Shown: piece by piece, positions 16,724 through 25,037 of the stretch
Position numbering within the stretch: the first letter of the stretch is position 1
Layout: each line of letters opens with the position of its first letter
Made by a program: the position numbers and the translations under genes
DNA from: Thermocatellispora tengchongensis
GTDB lineage: Bacteria > Actinomycetota > Actinomycetes > Streptosporangiales > Streptosporangiaceae
Assembly (NCBI RefSeq): GCF_014202315.1
Contig: NZ_JACHGN010000023.1
Coordinates: 62,001 to 126,000, forward strand
Direction: 5' to 3'
DNA: 64,000 nucleotides
Notes under the pieces: model-generated
Seen by the model: the letters and a program-made list of their open reading frames with translations, nothing else
The model's database searches: none
What the model was told of the DNA's origin: nothing

Positions 16724-17613
16724 GCATCCTGGAGTTCTCCTTCCTGGCCGCGGTGCTCACCGCGACCGCGCCGGTCGTGCCGGCCGCGCTCGGCGGCCTG
16801 ATCTGCCAGGCCGCGGGGGTGTTCAACATCGCCCTGGAGGGCCAGTTGCTGTGGGGCGCGTTCACCGCCGTGGTGTGCGGCCACCTGACCGGCAGCGCGT
16901 GGGCGGGCGTGCTGGGCGCGGTGCTCGCCACCGTCCTGTACGCGGGGCTGCTGTCGCTCGCCTCGGTGACCTTCCGCGCCGACCCGATCGTGGTCGCGGT
17001 GGGCACCAACCTGCTGGCGCTGGGGCTGACCGCGTTCCTGATGCGGCGGATCTGGGGCAGCGGCGGCACCTACAGCTCGCCGGACCTGGCCGGGCTGCCG
17101 ACGCTGGCCGAGCTGGGGCTGGACGTGCCGGTTCTCGGGCCGCAGTCGCCGCTGGTGCCGCTCGCGGCGGCGCTGGTCGTGGCCGCCGCGTGGTGGCTGG
17201 CCCGTACCCGCTCCGGGCTGCGCGTGCGCGGCGTGGGCGGGCACCGTGAGGCCGCCGAGGCGCTGGGGCTGAGGGCCGGCGCGTACCGGCACGGCGTCAC
17301 CCTGGCCGCGGGCGCGCTGTGCGGGCTCGGCGGAGCGCAGCTCGCCCTGGGCAACGTGACGCTGTTCAGCGAGGGCATGAGCGCCGGACGCGGCTGGATC
17401 GCGGTCGTCGCGGTCATGCTCGGCGGCGCACGCCCGTACCGGGTGCTGCTCGCCTGCCTGCTGTTCGGCGTGGCCGAGGCGGTGGGCTTCCGGCTCCAGG
17501 GCGCGGGCCTGCCGCAGCAGGCGGCCGACGCCGCGCCGTACGTGATCACGCTGCTGGCGCTGGTCCTGGTCGCCGCCGCGGCCAGGCGGCGCCCGAAGGA
17601 GACGACGACATGA
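16720..17613 (+). CDS. ABC importer permease (BMP/nucleoside type), subunit 2
   Basis: A 297-residue partner permease with about eight helices. It carries the signature GLICQAAGVFNIALEGQLLWGAF (around residues 26-48), in which FNIALEGQ corresponds to FNLGGDGQ of the first permease. The VRGVGGHREAAEALGLRAG loop near residue 167 is the probable ATPase-coupling segment. GTG start at 16720 in a GTGA overlap. Its stop overlaps the ATG of the MtnA-family gene, directly coupling transport to methionine salvage. Confidence 0.9.
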   Translation: MSILEFSFLAAVLTATAPVVPAALGGLICQAAGVFNIALEGQLLWGAFTAVVCGHLTGSAWAGVLGAVLATVLYAGLLSLASVTFRADPIVVAVGTNLLALGLTAFLMRRIWGSGGTYSSPDLAGLPTLAELGLDVPVLGPQSPLVPLAAALVVAAAWWLARTRSGLRVRGVGGHREAAEALGLRAGAYRHGVTLAAGALCGLGGAQLALGNVTLFSEGMSAGRGWIAVVAVMLGGARPYRVLLACLLFGVAEAVGFRLQGAGLPQQAADAAPYVITLLALVLVAAAARRRPKETTT

Positions 17614-18647
17614 CCGAAGGGCCGCTGCTCGGCCGCTCCGTGCGCTTCGCCGGCGACGGCGCGGTGGAGATCCTGGACCGCCGCGTCTACCCCTTCGAGG
17701 TGCGCTGGGTGCGCTGCGCGACCAGCGAGGACGTGGCCGTGGCCATCGAGCGCATGGTCACCCAGAGCTCCGGCCCGCTGTACGCCACGACCGCCGGCAT
17801 GGTGCTGGCGGCCAGGGAGGCGCGGACGGAGCCGCCCGGCGCCGCGGCGGAGCGGCTGCGCGCGGCCGGGGCGCGGCTCGTCGCCACCCGGCCGACGAAC
17901 AACCACATCCGCGACGCCGTGCGGGCGATCCTGGACGCCACCGTGGACGGCCCGCTCCCGGACGCCTCGGGGGCGGAGTTGGCCGAGGCGGTCCAGGCGG
18001 CGGCGTCCGCGCACGACGCGGCGTACCGGGCCAGGAGCGCGGCGCTGGGCCGGCACGCCGCCGGCCTGCTGGAGGACGGCGCGCGGGTGCTCACCCACTG
18101 CTGGGCCGACGCCTACCTGATCGCGACCGTGGAGGCGGCGCGGGAGGCGGGCAAGGCGCTGGAGTTCGTGTGCACCGAGACCCGGCCCTACCTCCAGGGG
18201 GCGCGGCTGACGGCCGCCACGCTGGTCGAGATGGGCCACCGGCCCACCCTGATCACCGACGGCATGGTGGCCGCCGCGCTGGCCGACCGGCTCGCCGACG
18301 TGGCGCTGGTGGCCGCCGACAGGGTGACGCTCGACGGGCACGTGATCAACAAGGTCGGCACGCTCGGCGTCGCGCTGGCCGCCCGGGAGTTCGGCGTGCC
18401 GTTCTACGCGCTGGTGCAGGCCCCCGACCCGCTCGCGCCCACCGCCGCCGACGTCGTGATCGAGCACCGCGACGGCGAGGAGGTGCTGCACGTGCTCGGC
18501 GCGCGCACAGCCGCCGAGGGCGTCACCGGCTACTACCCCGCCTTCGACACCACCCCGCCGCGCCTGGTCACCAGGATCGTGACCGAGCGCGGCGTCTACC
18601 GGCCGGAAGATGTGAAAGTTCCAGTAGATGTGAAAGAGGCCGTATGA
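17610..18647 (+). CDS. MtnA/eIF2B-alpha family isomerase (methylthioribose-1-phosphate isomerase-like)
   Basis: A 345-residue protein of the eIF2B-alpha/beta/delta superfamily. MtnA isomerises 5-methylthioribose-1-phosphate to the ribulose form. The catalytic Cys is visible as C164 (LTHCWADAYL) and the Asp as D237 (AADRVTLDG), with TRPYLQGARLTA (191-202) and INKVGT strongly conserved. RPTNNHI (94-100) replaces the usual RPTAVNL. These departures mean it could prefer 5-deoxyribose-1-phosphate. Adjacent genes for MtnC and MtnB support a role in methionine salvage. ATG start at 17610 overlaps the permease stop; the stop overlaps the nucleoside hydrolase start. Confidence 0.82.
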   Translation: MTEGPLLGRSVRFAGDGAVEILDRRVYPFEVRWVRCATSEDVAVAIERMVTQSSGPLYATTAGMVLAAREARTEPPGAAAERLRAAGARLVATRPTNNHIRDAVRAILDATVDGPLPDASGAELAEAVQAAASAHDAAYRARSAALGRHAAGLLEDGARVLTHCWADAYLIATVEAAREAGKALEFVCTETRPYLQGARLTAATLVEMGHRPTLITDGMVAAALADRLADVALVAADRVTLDGHVINKVGTLGVALAAREFGVPFYALVQAPDPLAPTAADVVIEHRDGEEVLHVLGARTAAEGVTGYYPAFDTTPPRLVTRIVTERGVYRPEDVKVPVDVKEAV

Positions 18648-19600
18648 CCCAGGTCCGGCGCGTCGTCGTGGACACCGACACCGGAATCGACGACGCGCAC
18701 ACCCTGCTCTACCTCGCCGGGCGGCCGGACGCCGAGATCGTGGCGATCACGTCGGTGTTCGGCAACTGCGTCGAGGAGGACTCCACCCGCAACATCGGCT
18801 ACGTGCGCGACCTGCTCGGGCTGGACGCGCCGATCTCGCGCGGCGCCGCGGCGCCGCTGGCGGGCGCGCCGCGCATCGCGGGGCACGTGCACGGCAAGGA
18901 CGGCCTGGGCGACCTCGGCCACGACCGGCCGATGCCCGAGGTGGCGGCCGAGAACGCGGCCGAGACCCTGGTGCGCCTGGCGGCCGAGAACCCCGGCGAG
19001 CTTGACCTGCTGGCCCTGGGCCCGCTGACCAACCTGGCCGCGGCGCTGCGCATCGACCCGGAGCTGTTCACCCGCTACCGCTCGGTGGTGCTGATGGGCG
19101 GGTCGGGCCCGTACGCGCCGCCCGGCACGCTGCTGATGGTCGACGCCAACATCGACAACGACCCGCTCGCCGCCGCGGCGGTGTTCGCGGCGCCGCGCAA
19201 CGAGCTGGTGATGGTGGGCGTCAACGTCACCGGCACGACCATCTTGGACGAGCGCGCGATCGGGGCGCTGCGCGCGAGCGGCACCCCGGTGGCGCGGTTC
19301 GCCACCGAGATCCTGGACGCGTACCTGGACTTCTACCAGAACGAGTGGGGCCGGCGGATCATCCCGCTGCACGACCCGCTGGCCGCGGGCGTCCTGCTCG
19401 ACCCGTCCTTCGCCACGGCCTGGCAGGACGGCCCGGTCAACGTGCGCGGCGACGGGTTCCTGTCGCGGGCGCGGCTGATGCGCACCCACGACGGGCTGCC
19501 GCCCGCCTTCCCGTACGAGCCCGCGCCCGACACCAGGGTGATCACCGCGGTGGACGCGCCGCGTTTCGTCGCCGACTTCGTGGAGGTGCTGACCCGATGA
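18644..19600 (+). CDS. Nucleoside hydrolase (IUNH family)
   Basis: A 318-residue inosine-uridine-type nucleoside hydrolase that cleaves the N-glycosidic bond. It opens with the calcium-binding DTDTGIDDAHTLLYL (about residues 9-23). It retains ASN-like loop residues in VDANIDNDPLAA (about 166-177) and the third metal ligand in IPLHDPLAAGVL (about 243-254). In this operon it could release methylthioribose plus adenine from imported methylthioadenosine, replacing the MtnN or MtnP enzymes that are missing here. That substrate is inferred. ATG at 18644 overlaps the MtnA-like stop; the stop overlaps the mtnC ATG. Confidence 0.9.
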   Translation: MTQVRRVVVDTDTGIDDAHTLLYLAGRPDAEIVAITSVFGNCVEEDSTRNIGYVRDLLGLDAPISRGAAAPLAGAPRIAGHVHGKDGLGDLGHDRPMPEVAAENAAETLVRLAAENPGELDLLALGPLTNLAAALRIDPELFTRYRSVVLMGGSGPYAPPGTLLMVDANIDNDPLAAAAVFAAPRNELVMVGVNVTGTTILDERAIGALRASGTPVARFATEILDAYLDFYQNEWGRRIIPLHDPLAAGVLLDPSFATAWQDGPVNVRGDGFLSRARLMRTHDGLPPAFPYEPAPDTRVITAVDAPRFVADFVEVLTR

Positions 19601-20277
19601 GCGAGAACGCCCCCGCCTGGATCGTGCTGGACATCGAGGGCACGACCAGCTCGACCGCGTCCGTGCACGAGGGCCTGTACGACTACGCCCGCCCGAGGCT
19701 CGGCCCGTGGATCGAGGCGCACCGCGACGACCCCGAGGTGGCCGCCGCGGTGGCGGAGACCGGCGGGGCCACCACGGAGGAGACCGTGGCCATCCTGCAC
19801 GCCTGGATGGACGGCGACGTCAAGGCCACCCCGCTCAAGACGCTGCAGGGCCGGATCTGGGCGGCCGGGTTCGCCGCCGGCGAGCTGACCGCGCACTTCT
19901 TCGACGACGTGCCGCCCGCGCTGCGCGCCTGGCACGAGCGGGGGGTGCGCCTGGCGGTGTTCTCCTCCGGGTCGGTGTCCGGTCAGCGGCCGTGGTTCCG
20001 GCACACTCCGGCCGGCGACCTGACGCCGCTGGTGGAGCGGCACTTCGACACCGTCAACGCCGGGCCCAAGCGGGAGCCCGCCTCGTACGCGCGGATCGCC
20101 GAGGCGCTGGGCGCGCCCCCGGGCGAGCTGCTGTTCCTGTCCGACGTGCCCGCCGAGCTGGACGCCGCCGCGGCGGCCGGCTGGCGCACGATCGGGGTGC
20201 GCCGGCCCGGCGAGCCGAGCGAGAACGCCGACTTCGGCGCCCACCCGGTGGTGGCGTCCTTCGAGGAGGTCAAGTGA
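19597..20277 (+). CDS. mtnC: Acireductone synthase (enolase-phosphatase E1)
   Basis: A 226-residue HAD-superfamily enzyme that enolises and dephosphorylates 2,3-diketo-5-methylthiopentyl-1-phosphate to acireductone. It carries the family start WIVLDIEGTTSS (residues 8-19) with the HAD nucleophile Asp, then AVFSSGSVSGQ (about 122-132), the Lys in NAGPKREPASYARIA (about 155) and FLSDVPAELDAA for Mg binding (about 178). Length fits the family. ATG at 19597 overlaps the hydrolase stop; the stop overlaps the mtnB GTG. Confidence 0.95.
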   Translation: MSENAPAWIVLDIEGTTSSTASVHEGLYDYARPRLGPWIEAHRDDPEVAAAVAETGGATTEETVAILHAWMDGDVKATPLKTLQGRIWAAGFAAGELTAHFFDDVPPALRAWHERGVRLAVFSSGSVSGQRPWFRHTPAGDLTPLVERHFDTVNAGPKREPASYARIAEALGAPPGELLFLSDVPAELDAAAAAGWRTIGVRRPGEPSENADFGAHPVVASFEEVK

Positions 20278-20897
20278 GCAGGGCCCTCAACGCCGAGAAC
20301 GTGCTGGAGGCGGGCGGCAGGCTGGCCGCCGAGGCGGCCCGCTTCACCTCCTTCGGGTGGATGCGCGGCACTTCTGGGAACCTGTCGGAGGTCGTGACCC
20401 GCGAGCCGCTGCGGCTGGCGGTCACGGCCAGCGGGCTGGACAAGGGCGAGCTGGCCGCCTCCGACGTGGCCGTGGTGGGCCCGGACGGCGAGCCGGTCGA
20501 GGTCGGCGGGATCGAACCGCTGGTCCCGTCGGCCGAGGCCGGCCTGCACGCCCGGGTGGCGGCGCTGACCGGCGCCGACGCGGTGGTGCACGTGCACGCG
20601 CTGAACGCGGTCGTGGCCGGGCACCACTGGCCCCGCGGCGTGCTGCTGCGCGACGTCGAGACGCTCAAGGGCATCGGCCGGCTCGCCCATGACGACGAGG
20701 TGGTCATCCCGGTCATCGCCAACAGCCAGGACATGCGCGAGCTCGGCGACCGGTTCGAGGCCGCCTACGATCCGCGCACCCCCGCGGTGATCGTGGCGGA
20801 CCACGGGCTGTACGCCTGGGGCCCGAACCTGAAGCGGGCCCGCCACATCACCGAGTGCGTGGAGTGGCTGCTGGCCTACAAGATCGCCACTCGCTGA
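20274..20897 (+). CDS. mtnB: Methylthioribulose-1-phosphate dehydratase
   Basis: A 207-residue class II aldolase-fold zinc enzyme that dehydrates methylthioribulose-1-phosphate. It shows GWMRGTSGNLS (about 25-35), the zinc-binding VVHVHALNAVVAG (about 103-115) with two His, an ETLKGIG segment and the third His in VADHGLYAWG (about 174-183). GTG start at 20274 overlaps the mtnC stop. The last codons (KIATR-stop) are part of a 27-base tandem duplication that continues past the stop. It is the final gene of the operon that begins with the BMP lipoprotein. Confidence 0.95.
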   Translation: MSRALNAENVLEAGGRLAAEAARFTSFGWMRGTSGNLSEVVTREPLRLAVTASGLDKGELAASDVAVVGPDGEPVEVGGIEPLVPSAEAGLHARVAALTGADAVVHVHALNAVVAGHHWPRGVLLRDVETLKGIGRLAHDDEVVIPVIANSQDMRELGDRFEAAYDPRTPAVIVADHGLYAWGPNLKRARHITECVEWLLAYKIATR

Positions 20898-20933
20898 GCG
20901 GCCGGCAAGATCGCGACGCGCTGAGCGGCCGGC
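20880..20933. repeat. 27-base tandem duplication across the mtnB stop codon
   Basis: Units 20880-20906 and 20907-20933 differ at only two positions, and a degraded third copy continues to about 20950. Because 27 is a multiple of three, the second unit again encodes KIATR-stop in frame, so the reading frame has a duplicate end it never reaches. It lies between the convergent mtnB and mtnK genes. Confidence 0.8.
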
Positions 20934-20952
20934 GAGACCGCCACGCGCCGGG

Positions 20953-22179
20953 TCATGCGGTCGCCGCCGCGAGGAGGCCGCCCACGCCGTCGAACACCGA
21001 GGGCGTGGGCGGGGCGGTCAGCAGGTGGCGCGCGGCGTGCAGCACGCCCCGGATCGCCTTGGCCCGCACGTCCTCGGGCAGGGTCTCGATGTCGGTGACC
21101 CGGGAGAAGCCGATCACCCTGCGGGCGGCCTTGGCGGCGCCGTACGCCGCCGCGTCGGCGCGCACCCTGGCGAGGTAGGCGGCCAGCACGCCGTCACCGT
21201 AGACGCGCGGGTCCACGCGCTCGGGCCACAGGGCGGTGAACTCGCGCTCGAAGGCGTCCCAGGTCTCGCCGGCCAGCCCGAGCACCCAGGCCGCGTGCTC
21301 CTCGTCGCCCAGCGCGAAGCCGCGGGCGGCGGCCAGGACGTAGTTGCCCCACAGGGCGCCGATGTCGAAGCCGACCGGGCCGTAGAAGGCGAACTCCACG
21401 TCGAAGGCCCGCGTGGAGCGGGGCGCGCCGGGCGCCTCGGGGCGGACCAGCACCGAGCCGGTGTGCAGGTCGCCGTGGATCAGGGCCTCCGCGTGGGTCA
21501 TGAACGCGATCTTGGCCATGCCGATGGCGGTGCGCACGGCCGGGTCGCCCGCGTACGCGGCCACGTCGGCCTCGTTGGCGGGCAGGATCCTGTTGTGCTC
21601 GTGCTCGATGTAGGGCTCGGTGAAGACCAGGTCCTCGGTGATCTCGCACAGCTCGGGGTTGACCGCCGCGGCCACGGCCGCCTTGTGCGCCTCGGCGCCC
21701 AGGCCGAAGATCGAGGTGCCGAACGCCACGCGCGCGACGTATCCGCCCAGGTCGGCCGCCACACCCTCGTTCCTGTGGCCCTCGTTGAGCAGGCCGCGCC
21801 ACACCCGGTGGTCCGACAGGTCCTCCAGCGCCATGACGTGGCGCTCCTCGTCCACGTCGTACAGGGCGGGCACCAGGCCGGGCGCCACCTCGCCGTGCAC
21901 GGCCAGCACCCTGGCCTCGATCCGATTGCGGTCGGGGGTGATCGGCCACTCGGGGTCCACCCGGACGTACGGCATCGACTGCTTGAGCACCACGCCGGGG
22001 CCGCCCTGGGTCTCCACCGCGAACACCAGGTTCATGTTGCCGTCGCCGACCTCGCGCACCCGCCTGATCGTCGCGGGATCGACGAGCCGGGCCAGCGCGG
22101 GCCGGCCGGCGATGTAGGCGGGCACGTTCTCGACGGTGAGCAGCTCGTACGACTGCGCGGCGTCCGCGACCACGGTCAA
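20953..22179 (-). CDS. mtnK: S-methyl-5-thioribose kinase
   Basis: A 408-residue kinase of the APH fold that phosphorylates methylthioribose at C1. It has the nucleotide-binding GDGNMNLVFAVE (about 47-58), the hinge MALEDLSDHRVWRGL (about 115-129), catalytic HGDLHTGSVLV (about 233-243) and a metal-binding FDVEFAFYGPVGFDIG (about 258-273), which is DFG-like. The first codon is TTG at 22179; a GTG at 22173 is an equally good start. It is convergent with mtnB and divergent from mtnD, sharing a 110-base intergenic region with it. Confidence 0.93.
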   Translation of the reverse strand: MTVVADAAQSYELLTVENVPAYIAGRPALARLVDPATIRRVREVGDGNMNLVFAVETQGGPGVVLKQSMPYVRVDPEWPITPDRNRIEARVLAVHGEVAPGLVPALYDVDEERHVMALEDLSDHRVWRGLLNEGHRNEGVAADLGGYVARVAFGTSIFGLGAEAHKAAVAAAVNPELCEITEDLVFTEPYIEHEHNRILPANEADVAAYAGDPAVRTAIGMAKIAFMTHAEALIHGDLHTGSVLVRPEAPGAPRSTRAFDVEFAFYGPVGFDIGALWGNYVLAAARGFALGDEEHAAWVLGLAGETWDAFEREFTALWPERVDPRVYGDGVLAAYLARVRADAAAYGAAKAARRVIGFSRVTDIETLPEDVRAKAIRGVLHAARHLLTAPPTPSVFDGVGGLLAAATA

Positions 22180-22233
22180 CGGAGGGTCCTTTCCACGTTC
22201 CGCGCCCGGCCCCGCCAGGACAGGCGCACCTCA

Positions 22234-22246
22234 TCGGTATTACCGA
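22234..22246. promoter_or_regulatory. Candidate operator between mtnK and mtnD (TCGGTATTACCGA)
   Basis: TCGGTA-T-TACCGA is a perfect 6-1-6 palindrome in the divergent promoter region. Just after it, GTAGGATTA at 22255-22263 resembles the half-sites of the dyad near 12930. I see no SAM riboswitch fold by eye. Confidence 0.4.
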
Positions 22247-22289
22247 TATTACAAGTAGGATTAGGAGGTAGAGCCGGAAAAGGAGCACA

Positions 22290-22877
22290 ATGGGAGGCAT
22301 GACATACCTGACCGTGTACTCCGACGGCGAGACCCCCGAGACGCTGCTGCGCACCGAGGACCCCGCGGAGATCGAGGCGGCCCTGAAGGAGATCGGCGTA
22401 CGGCTGCGGCACTGGGAGGTCGTGGACGGCCTGGGTGACGACGCCGGGCAGGAGGAGGTCCTGGAGGTCTACCGCGACGAGGTGGCCCGGATCGTCGCGG
22501 AGGAGGGGTACACCTTCGTGGACGTCGCCCAGCTCCACCCGGACGACTCCCCCGACTGGCCCGAGCGCGCCGCGGCGGCCCGCGCCAAGTTCCTCGACGA
22601 GCACACGCACGACGACGACGAGGTGCGCTTCTTCGTCAGCGGCTCGGGCATCTTCTACCTGCACGTCGCCGGCAAGGTGCACGCGGTGCTGTGCGAGGCC
22701 GGCGACCTGCTCAGCGTGCCGGCCAGGACGACCCACTGGTTCGACATGGGCACCAGCCCCGACTTCACCGCGATCCGCTTCTTCCACGACGACGACGGCT
22801 GGGTCGGCGACTTCACCGGCGACCCGATCGCGAGCCGCATCCCCGACTACGACACCATCGTCGCGACCCGCTCCTGA
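22290..22877 (+). CDS. mtnD: Acireductone dioxygenase
   Basis: A 195-residue cupin dioxygenase that oxidises acireductone to the keto-acid precursor of methionine (iron form). Metal ligands are visible in [11 protein letters not shown] (H-x-H-x4-E, about residues 106-116) and THWFDMG (about 155). It also has [10 protein letters not shown] (about 117-126) and RIPDYDTI at the end. I chose the ATG at 22290 because AGGAG lies four bases upstream; an in-frame ATG at 22299 is possible. It is separated from the other mtn genes by mtnK on the opposite strand. No mtnE aminotransferase is seen in the window. Confidence 0.95.
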   Translation: MGGMTYLTVYSDGETPETLLRTEDPAEIEAALKEIGVRLRHWEVVDGLGDDAGQEEVLEVYRDEVARIVAEEGYTFVDVAQLHPDDSPDWPERAAAARAKFLDEHTHDDDEVRFFVSGSGIFYLHVAGKVHAVLCEAGDLLSVPARTTHWFDMGTSPDFTAIRFFHDDDGWVGDFTGDPIASRIPDYDTIVATRS

Positions 22878-22893
22878 CCGGCTCCCAGGAGCG
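22869..22893 (+). terminator. Hairpin at the end of mtnD
   Basis: CGCTCCTG (22869-22876) pairs perfectly with CAGGAGCG (22886-22893) over a 9-base loop, followed by ATTTTC. The stem includes the mtnD stop. The gene on the other strand ends five bases later, so this is a reasonable intrinsic terminator with a short T-rich tail. Confidence 0.55.
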
Positions 22894-22897
22894 ATTT

Positions 22898-24064
22898 TCA
22901 GGAGTACGGCCCCGGCGTGGGCAGCGCCCCGGTCAGGGCGTGGTCACCGATCTCCCTGAGCTTGTAGGCGACCGGGTCGTGCAGCGTGTGGGTGCGGGCG
23001 TCGCGCCAGTACCGGTCGAAGCCCGCGCCCGCGGCGGTGCCCCGCGCGCCGATCACGTCGAACACCCGCGCCGTGACGTCGAGCACCGCCCGCTGGGCGA
23101 CCACCTTGGCCGTGGACACGGCGACGGCGGTCTCGCCCCGCTCGCCGGCGGTCAGGCTCCGGCCCCGGCGCGCGGCCCGGTCGAAGGCGGCGCGGGCCCG
23201 CTCGGCCAGCGCCTCGGCCGCGGCCGTGGCGGCGGCCAGCTCACCGTAGGTCTCCAGGATGTACGGGTCGCGGGTGGCGGTCTCGACACCGCTGCCGGTC
23301 CACGGACGGGTCTTGGTGCGGGTGTACTCGGCCGCCGCGGTCAGGGCGCCCCGGGCGATGCCGGCGTACAGGTGGGCGAAGACGACCTGGAATCCCGGCA
23401 CGACCAGGCTCTGGTCCGGCCGCGCCGCCTCCTCGCCCGGCGGCACCTCCCCGACCACCCACTCGCCCGGCACCCTGGCCCGGTCGAACTCGACCCCGCC
23501 GCTGGCCGACCTGCGCACCCCGAACGCGTCCCAGTCGCCGGCGTGCCGCACCCCGGGCGCCCGCCCGTCCAGCACCACCATCACCTTGCCGCCCGCGCCC
23601 TCGACGCTCCCGCTGACCACGATGCGGTCGGCCACCTGCGCCCCGGTGGCGAACCCCTTCCGCCCGCCGACGAGGTAGCCGTCGCCGTCGGGCGTCAGCG
23701 TCAGCCCCGGCTCGCGCGGGTTGCTGGCCCCGCCCCAGAACCACCCCTCGCGCACGGTGCCCCGCGCCGCCCGCTCGGCCAGCTCCGCGTTGTCGTAGCG
23801 CCCCAGCCGCCACAGGTGCAGGTAGTGGTAGCCGAGCAACATCGCCGCCGACGCGTCGGCCGCCGCGAGGGTCCGCACCACGTCCAGGGCGTCGGCCCAC
23901 GATCCCCCCGCCCCGCCCAGCTCGCGGGCCACCAGCAGCCCGAGCAGCCCGGACTCCCGCAACAACGCCACCTCGGCCTCGGGGGCGCCGCCCTTCGCGT
24001 CCCGCGCCACCACGTCGGCGGCGAGCACCTCCGCGACCCCGCGCGCGGCCTCCACGTGATCCAT
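22898..24064 (-). CDS. SfnB/DszC-like acyl-CoA dehydrogenase-fold oxidoreductase (sulfur acquisition)
   Basis: A 388-residue protein with the acyl-CoA dehydrogenase fold, of the branch that includes SfnB and the flavin-dependent monooxygenase DszC. It has an N-terminal helical domain (AEVALLRESGLLGLLV near residue 28), GGYHYLHLW-like LLGYHYLHLWRLG near residue 75, and a beta-domain ending in PGFQVVFAHLYAGIARG near residue 220. Its C-terminal helices contain VFDVIGARGTAAGAGFDRYWRD (about 335-356), and the HTLHDPVAYKLREIG end is typical of this branch. Such enzymes desulfurise organosulfur compounds using reduced flavin. The flavin reductase at 12217 could supply it. ATG at 24064, GGAG ten bases upstream. 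Confidence 0.82.
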   Translation of the reverse strand: MDHVEAARGVAEVLAADVVARDAKGGAPEAEVALLRESGLLGLLVARELGGAGGSWADALDVVRTLAAADASAAMLLGYHYLHLWRLGRYDNAELAERAARGTVREGWFWGGASNPREPGLTLTPDGDGYLVGGRKGFATGAQVADRIVVSGSVEGAGGKVMVVLDGRAPGVRHAGDWDAFGVRRSASGGVEFDRARVPGEWVVGEVPPGEEAARPDQSLVVPGFQVVFAHLYAGIARGALTAAAEYTRTKTRPWTGSGVETATRDPYILETYGELAAATAAAEALAERARAAFDRAARRGRSLTAGERGETAVAVSTAKVVAQRAVLDVTARVFDVIGARGTAAGAGFDRYWRDARTHTLHDPVAYKLREIGDHALTGALPTPGPYS

Positions 24065-24194
24065 GTCGCCCGATCTCCATGTATTTCCTGTAAGAACACC
24101 ATGAATATCCGCCGGACGGGGGCGGGCGGTGGAGTCCGCGGGCCTGACCGCTCAGCAGGGCACCGTTCACGCCCACCGAGCGGGCTGCGAGCGG

Positions 24195-25037
24195 TCAGCG
24201 CTCCGACGTGGTCTCGCGGACCCAGGGCAACGCCAGTCGCTCGATGAGCGCGAGGGCGGAGTAGAGGGCGACGCTCATCGCCCCCAGCAGGGTGATCGCC
24301 GCCCAGGCGGTGGCACTGTCGGCGATCCCGCTGTACTGGACGATCTGGTAGCCGAGGCCGCCCTCCCCGGCCTGGAACTCGCCGATCACGGCGCCGATCG
24401 CGGCCAGCGGCATGGCGACCTTCAGCCCGACGAAGACGTGCGGCAGCGCGGCCGGAAACCGTACTTTGCGGAAGGTCTGCCAGCGCGAGGCGTCCAGGGA
24501 TCGGGCCAGTTCGGCGAGCTCGGCGGGCGTCGTGGTCAGGCCGGTCGCGGTGGAGAGCACGATCGGGAAGAAGGAGAGCAGGACGACCATGGTCAGGATC
24601 GGCCGCTGGCCCCAGCCGAGCGAGACGACCAGCAGCGGCCCGAGCGCGATCTTCGGCACCGCGTTGATCGCCACCAGCAGGGGCGAGAACATCCGCTCGG
24701 CCGCCCGCGAGGCGGCCAGGAGCAGGCCGATCGACACTCCGGCGACCACGGAGATCAGGAAGCCGGCCACCGTCTCCAGCGTCGTCGTGGCCAGTCCGCC
24801 GAGCAGTTCCGCGGACTTGGCCTGGAACGCGGCCAGGACCTCGGCAGGCGCCGGCAGCACCGCCGGATGGACCAGGGGGAACGCCGAGGTGACCATCCAC
24901 CAGCAGCCGATCGCGACCGCGAGCCCGAGAGCGGGCCACCCCACCGCCGTGCCCGCCGCGCTCCCGCCGGGAACGACACGTCGCGCGGGCCGGGTCTCGC
25001 GCGGCTCGGCCGCGTCACGTGCCCCTCGTCCGGTCAC
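24195..25037 (-). CDS. ABC importer permease, SsuC/TauC type
   Basis: A 280-residue permease with about six helices and the EAA-type coupling loop near residues 185-210 (ELARSLDASRWQTFRKVRFP). The family transports sulfonates, taurine, nitrate or thiamine precursors. I start it at the GTG at 25037, which overlaps the binding-protein stop (GTGA); the longer open frame upstream lies over that gene. It is coupled to the binding protein and faces the separate, divergent ATPase gene at 26298. Confidence 0.9.
   Translation of the reverse strand: MTGRGARDAAEPRETRPARRVVPGGSAAGTAVGWPALGLAVAIGCWWMVTSAFPLVHPAVLPAPAEVLAAFQAKSAELLGGLATTTLETVAGFLISVVAGVSIGLLLAASRAAERMFSPLLVAINAVPKIALGPLLVVSLGWGQRPILTMVVLLSFFPIVLSTATGLTTTPAELAELARSLDASRWQTFRKVRFPAALPHVFVGLKVAMPLAAIGAVIGEFQAGEGGLGYQIVQYSGIADSATAWAAITLLGAMSVALYSALALIERLALPWVRETTSER

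Noticed and set aside
22180-22289. Possible SAM riboswitch between mtnK and mtnD
   Set aside because: The 110-base region is too short for both genes to carry one, and no SAM-type core was seen.
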